Positions 60,659 to 64,000 of a stretch of DNA of 64,000 bases are shown here, piece by piece. A program made the translations under genes and the position numbers. This stretch comes from Olsenella uli (GTDB taxonomy: Bacteria; Actinomycetota; Coriobacteriia; Coriobacteriales; Atopobiaceae), in NCBI RefSeq assembly GCF_016899935.1, contig NZ_JACJJK010000005.1:62001-126000 (forward strand), given 5' to 3'. Each line of letters begins with the position of its first letter. Within the stretch, counting starts at the first letter, position 1. Below the pieces are notes generated by a model. That model made no database searches. It was not told where the DNA came from and saw only the letters and a list, made by a program, of their open reading frames with translations.

Positions 60659-62497
60659 CTAGTCCAGCTCCTTGGCGCCGGTCCAGAGCTGCCAGTACTC
60701 GCCGCGCTGGGCGAGAAGCTCCTCGTGCGTGCCGCGCTCCACGATCCGGCCGTGCTCCAGCACCATGATGGCGTCGGCGTTGCGCACGGTCGAGAGCCGG
60801 TGCGCGATCACGAAGACTGTGCGCCCCGCCATGAGGGCGTCCATGCCGCGCTGGATGAGCGCCTCGGTGCGCGTGTCGATGCTCGAGGTGGCCTCGTCGA
60901 GGATCAGCACCGGCGGGTCCGCCACGGCTGCCCGCGCGATGGCCAACAGCTGCCGCTGGCCCTGGGAGAGGTTGGCGCCGTCGGCCACCACCGGCGTGTC
61001 GTAGCCGCGCGGCAGGCGCGAGATGAAGCCGTCCGCGCAGGCCAGCCGCGCCGCCGCGCGCACCTCGTCGTCCGTGGCGTCGAGCTTGCCAAAGCGGATG
61101 TTGTCCGCGATCGAGCCCGAGAAGAGGTGCGTGTCCTGCAGCACGATGCCGAGCGAGCGGCGCAGGCTTGCCTTCTCGATGTCACGCACGTCGATGCCGT
61201 CGTAGGTGATCACGCCGGAGCGCACCTCGTAGAAGCGGTTGATGAGGTTGGTGATCGTAGTCTTGCCGGCGCCCGTGGAGCCCACGAAGGCGATCTTCTG
61301 GCCCGGCTTGGCGTAGAGCGAGAGGTCCGCGAGCACGGTCTGCCCCTCCTCGTAGCCAAAGTCCACGTGGTAGAACTGCACGTCGCCCTGGAGCGGCACG
61401 TGCTCTCCGCAGATCTCCCATGCCCAGCCCGCGGCTCCCGCCGCCGCGCGGGCGGCCTCCACGTCGTCGGCGTGGACGAGGCGCACCTTGCCCTCGTCCA
61501 CCTCGCCCTCACGCCGCATCACGGCGAAGATCCGCTCCGCGCCCGCGAGCGCCGTGAGCAGGAAGTTCCCCTGCTGCGTGAACTGGTTGAGCGGTGCCGC
61601 CGCCTGCCGCACGAAGACCAGGTAGCTAGCGAGCGAGCCCACGTCCGTGAGCCCCCGCACCGCAAGCAGCGCCCCCAGCACGCACACGATCGCGTAGTTC
61701 ACGTAGCCCACGCAGACCGTGACCGGCACCATCGTGGAGGCGTAGGCCTGCGCCGTGGTGCCCGCCGCGCGCAGCCGCTCGTTGAGCTGCCCAAAGCGCG
61801 CGAGGTTGGCCGCCTCGTGATTGAAGACCTTGACGACCTTCTGCCCGGCGATCATCTCCTCCACGTAGCCGTCGAGCCCGGCGAGCTCCGCCTGCTGGCG
61901 CGAGAAGAACCGCCCGCTGCGCCCGCCCGAGAAGCGCACGTAGAGCGCGATCGCCGCGTCGCACGCGACCGTGACCAGCGTGAGCCGCCAGTCAAGCACC
62001 AGGAGCAGCACGAGCGTGCCCACGATCTGCACCGCCGCCTGCACGAGGTTGGCAAAGCTGTTGTTGAGCGCCTCGGAGACCGTGTCCACGTCGTTGGTGA
62101 AGTAGCTCATCACGTCACCATGGCGCGCCCGGTCGAAGAACGAGAGCGGCAGCCGCTCGATGTGCGCGAAGAGGTCGCGCCGGATGTCCAGCACCACGCG
62201 CTGCGCCGCGCGCACCATGAGCTGCGTGTAGCCGGCGGCCGAGGCCACACCCACCACGTAGATTACGGCGGCCACGGCCACCCCGCGCAGAAACGCCGCC
62301 TGGTCGCCCGCGCCCACCGCGTTCACCACGGGCTTGATCATGTAGGTGCCGAGCAGGTTGGCGAGTCCCGCCAGCGTGACCAGCACCGCCACCATGAGCA
62401 TGAGCCAGCGGGCGTGGCTCATGTAGGACAGCAGCTCGCGCAGCGTGGCGAGAAGGTCGTGCGGCCGCGACGGGGCGGCGTTTCCGCGAGCGGGCAT
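60659..62497 (-). CDS. ABC exporter subunit (canonical catalytic half)
   Basis: This 612-residue half-transporter has six transmembrane helices (about 30-330) and a nucleotide-binding domain. Walker A is GSTGAGKTT, Walker B is VLILDEATSSID with the catalytic Glu, and the switch His lies in VIAHRLSTVRNAD. The signature is LSQGQ in place of LSGGQ. Its start follows directly on the stop of the neighbouring half, so they are cotranscribed and very likely form a heterodimer. Substrates (drug, lipid or peptide) cannot be told. Confidence 0.93.
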   Translation of the reverse strand: MPARGNAAPSRPHDLLATLRELLSYMSHARWLMLMVAVLVTLAGLANLLGTYMIKPVVNAVGAGDQAAFLRGVAVAAVIYVVGVASAAGYTQLMVRAAQRVVLDIRRDLFAHIERLPLSFFDRARHGDVMSYFTNDVDTVSEALNNSFANLVQAAVQIVGTLVLLLVLDWRLTLVTVACDAAIALYVRFSGGRSGRFFSRQQAELAGLDGYVEEMIAGQKVVKVFNHEAANLARFGQLNERLRAAGTTAQAYASTMVPVTVCVGYVNYAIVCVLGALLAVRGLTDVGSLASYLVFVRQAAAPLNQFTQQGNFLLTALAGAERIFAVMRREGEVDEGKVRLVHADDVEAARAAAGAAGWAWEICGEHVPLQGDVQFYHVDFGYEEGQTVLADLSLYAKPGQKIAFVGSTGAGKTTITNLINRFYEVRSGVITYDGIDVRDIEKASLRRSLGIVLQDTHLFSGSIADNIRFGKLDATDDEVRAAARLACADGFISRLPRGYDTPVVADGANLSQGQRQLLAIARAAVADPPVLILDEATSSIDTRTEALIQRGMDALMAGRTVFVIAHRLSTVRNADAIMVLEHGRIVERGTHEELLAQRGEYWQLWTGAKELD

Positions 62498-64000
62498 CTA
62501 GGCCACCTCCCCGCTGATCCCCGAGCCCACCTGGGACGCGTAGATCTCCTGGTAGATGGGGTCGGTCGCAAGCAGCTCCTCGTGCGTGCCGCACGCGTGG
62601 ACGCGCCCGTCGTCGAGCACCACGATCTTGTCGGCGTCCATCACGGAGGCCACGCGCTGCGCGATCACGATCTTGGTCACGTCGGTGAGGCGAGCCAGGT
62701 TCGCCCAGATCGTGGCGTCCGTGGCCATGTCCACGGCGCTCGTGGAGTCGTCCAGGATGAGGACACGCGGGTGCTTGAGCAGGGCGCGCGCAATGCAGAG
62801 GCGCTGGCGCTGCCCGCCGGAGACGCCGGCGCCGCCCTGGCCCAGTGACCCGTCCAGCCCGCCGATGCGCTCCAGAAACTCGTCCGCGCGCGCGAGCCGG
62901 CACGCCTCGAGCATCTGCTCGTCCGTGGCTGCCGCGTCCCCCCAGGCTAGGTTCTCGCGCACCGTGCCGCTAAAGAGCACGTTCTTCTGCAGGACCACGG
63001 CCACGGCGTCGCGCAGGGCCGCCAGGTCGTAGGCGCGCACGTCGTGGCCGCCCACGCGCACCGCGCCCGAGGTCACGTCGTAGAGCCGCGCCACGAGCTG
63101 CACGAGCGTCGTCTTGCCCGAGCCCGTGCCGCCGAGCACGCCCACGGTGGAGCCGGCCGCAATCTCCAGGCAGACGTCCGAGAGCACGTCCTTCTCGGCC
63201 TCCTGGGCGTACTTGAAGCAGACGTGGTCGAAGACCACCGAGCCGTCCGGCACCTCCGTGAGCGCGTCCGGCGGCGAGACCAGCGTGGGCCTCTCGTCCA
63301 GCACCTCGCGCACACGCTCCACGCTGGTCACGGCGCGCGCGAGCATGAGAAAGACGTTGGAGATCATCATCAGCGAGTTCACGATCTGCAGAACGTAGCT
63401 CATGAAGCCCGTGAACGCGCCCACGGTGAGCGTCCCCGCCAGGATCATCTGCCCGCCAAAGAGCAGGATCGCCACGCTGGTGGCGTACATCGCGCCCTGG
63501 AGGATGGGGACGTTGAGGACCGCAGTGCGGAAGGTGCGCGTGGCCGTGTCCGCCAGGTGCTCGTTCACCTGGGCAAAGCGCGCAGCGACGTGGCCCTCGC
63601 GCACGTAGGCCTTGATCACACGAATGGCGGCGAGGTCCTCCTGCAGGGCGTCGTTCAGCTGGTCCATCGCGCGCTGCAGCACGCGGTAGCGCGGCGCCAC
63701 GCGGGCCACCACGGAGAGCATGGCCACCGCGAGCAGCGGCACCACCACGCAGAACACCACCGCGAGCTCCGGCGACATGAGAAACGCGTAGACGATGCCC
63801 GCCACGAGCGCCGAGGGGCCGCGCACGAGCGGGCGCGTGCCCGTGACCAGGGCGTTCTGCACCACGGTGACGTCCGTGGTGAGGCGCGTCACGAGCGAGG
63901 AGGCCTCGAAGTCGTCGATGTTGGCGAAGGAGAAGGTCTGGAGGTGCGCGTACTCGGCCTCGCGCAGGCGCGCGCCCAGGCCCATCGCCGCGCGGGCCGA
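62498..64000 (-). CDS. ABC exporter subunit with degenerate Walker B (5' partial)
   Basis: At least 500 residues are visible; the start lies beyond the right edge. It has transmembrane helices and an ATPase domain with Walker A GGTGSGKTT, signature VSGGQRQR and Walker B VLILDDSTSAVD, where the catalytic Glu is Asp. The switch region reads VIAQRVASV, with Gln in place of His. This marks the degenerate half of a heterodimeric exporter, as in TM287/288 and BmrCD. The partner half starts right after its stop. Confidence 0.92.
   Translation of the reverse strand, partial: SARAAMGLGARLREAEYAHLQTFSFANIDDFEASSLVTRLTTDVTVVQNALVTGTRPLVRGPSALVAGIVYAFLMSPELAVVFCVVVPLLAVAMLSVVARVAPRYRVLQRAMDQLNDALQEDLAAIRVIKAYVREGHVAARFAQVNEHLADTATRTFRTAVLNVPILQGAMYATSVAILLFGGQMILAGTLTVGAFTGFMSYVLQIVNSLMMISNVFLMLARAVTSVERVREVLDERPTLVSPPDALTEVPDGSVVFDHVCFKYAQEAEKDVLSDVCLEIAAGSTVGVLGGTGSGKTTLVQLVARLYDVTSGAVRVGGHDVRAYDLAALRDAVAVVLQKNVLFSGTVRENLAWGDAAATDEQMLEACRLARADEFLERIGGLDGSLGQGGAGVSGGQRQRLCIARALLKHPRVLILDDSTSAVDMATDATIWANLARLTDVTKIVIAQRVASVMDADKIVVLDDGRVHACGTHEELLATDPIYQEIYASQVGSGISGEVA

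Overview
The window is high-GC, gene-dense bacterial DNA with class C sortases, LPxTG pilins, Gram-positive lipoprotein signals, FeoA-FeoB proteins and IS256/IS1249-type transposase remnants. This mix suggests an actinobacterium of the class Coriobacteriia, most likely an Olsenella/Atopobium-like member of the Atopobiaceae. The assignment is an inference from gene content and style; there is no rRNA in the window, and I saw no rRNA or tRNA gene.

Left part (1-6.9 kb): the end of a fructokinase-type sugar kinase, a family-6 deoxyinosine/uracil DNA glycosylase, an unusual HPr-like protein, a LOG-family phosphoribohydrolase, a FeoA-FeoB fusion and a short DXS-like thiamine-diphosphate enzyme. From 6.9 to 11.8 kb lie three leftward genes for zinc-ribbon membrane proteins, including a thermolysin-like protease fused to a von Willebrand A (vWA) domain. 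Next come an SGNH/DHHW + MBOAT surface O-acylation pair, a DUF2130 protein, an HtrA protease and an OmpR-type regulator (11.9-18.5 kb). A polar amino-acid ABC operon and glutamine synthetase with a GlnR-like box follow (18.8-23.4 kb), then phosphoglycerate mutase.

Middle part: 24.9-28.1 kb is a lower-GC segment with a lipoprotein, a small zinc ribbon and a 678-residue unknown zinc-ribbon protein. It is followed by an FHA / acidic membrane protein / Ser-Thr kinase cluster (28.1-31.8 kb). A metal-uptake block (31.9-35.9 kb) holds a ZIP transporter, FeoB and two FeoA proteins, with repeated GTTA-N8-TAAC palindromes that look like DtxR-family operators. PPK2 and a graveyard of insertion sequences (37.0-38.8 kb) separate this from the pilus region.

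Pilus region (38.9-51.2 kb): two sortase-pilin loci on the minus strand. One has a fibro-slime tip adhesin, a backbone pilin and two sortases; the other has two paralogous pilins and one sortase. Two divergent DNA-binding proteins with a perfect palindrome between them sit in the middle. The adhesin gene is split in this sequence by a run of nine G, which looks like a phase-variation switch in the OFF state.

Right part: a possible tiny membrane peptide plus structured RNA, PEP carboxylase, a polysaccharide-type flippase, a second protease-vWA-zinc-ribbon protein (this time a subtilisin), a flavin reductase-like protein and a heterodimeric ABC exporter that runs off the right edge.

Most interesting for follow-up: the G9 switch in the adhesin; the two mirror-image protease-vWA-zinc-ribbon proteins as a possible surface system; a CGAGAAG-type motif dense in intergenic DNA; a pair of large hairpins with a conserved core and covarying stems; and a 16-base word shared by two distant promoters.
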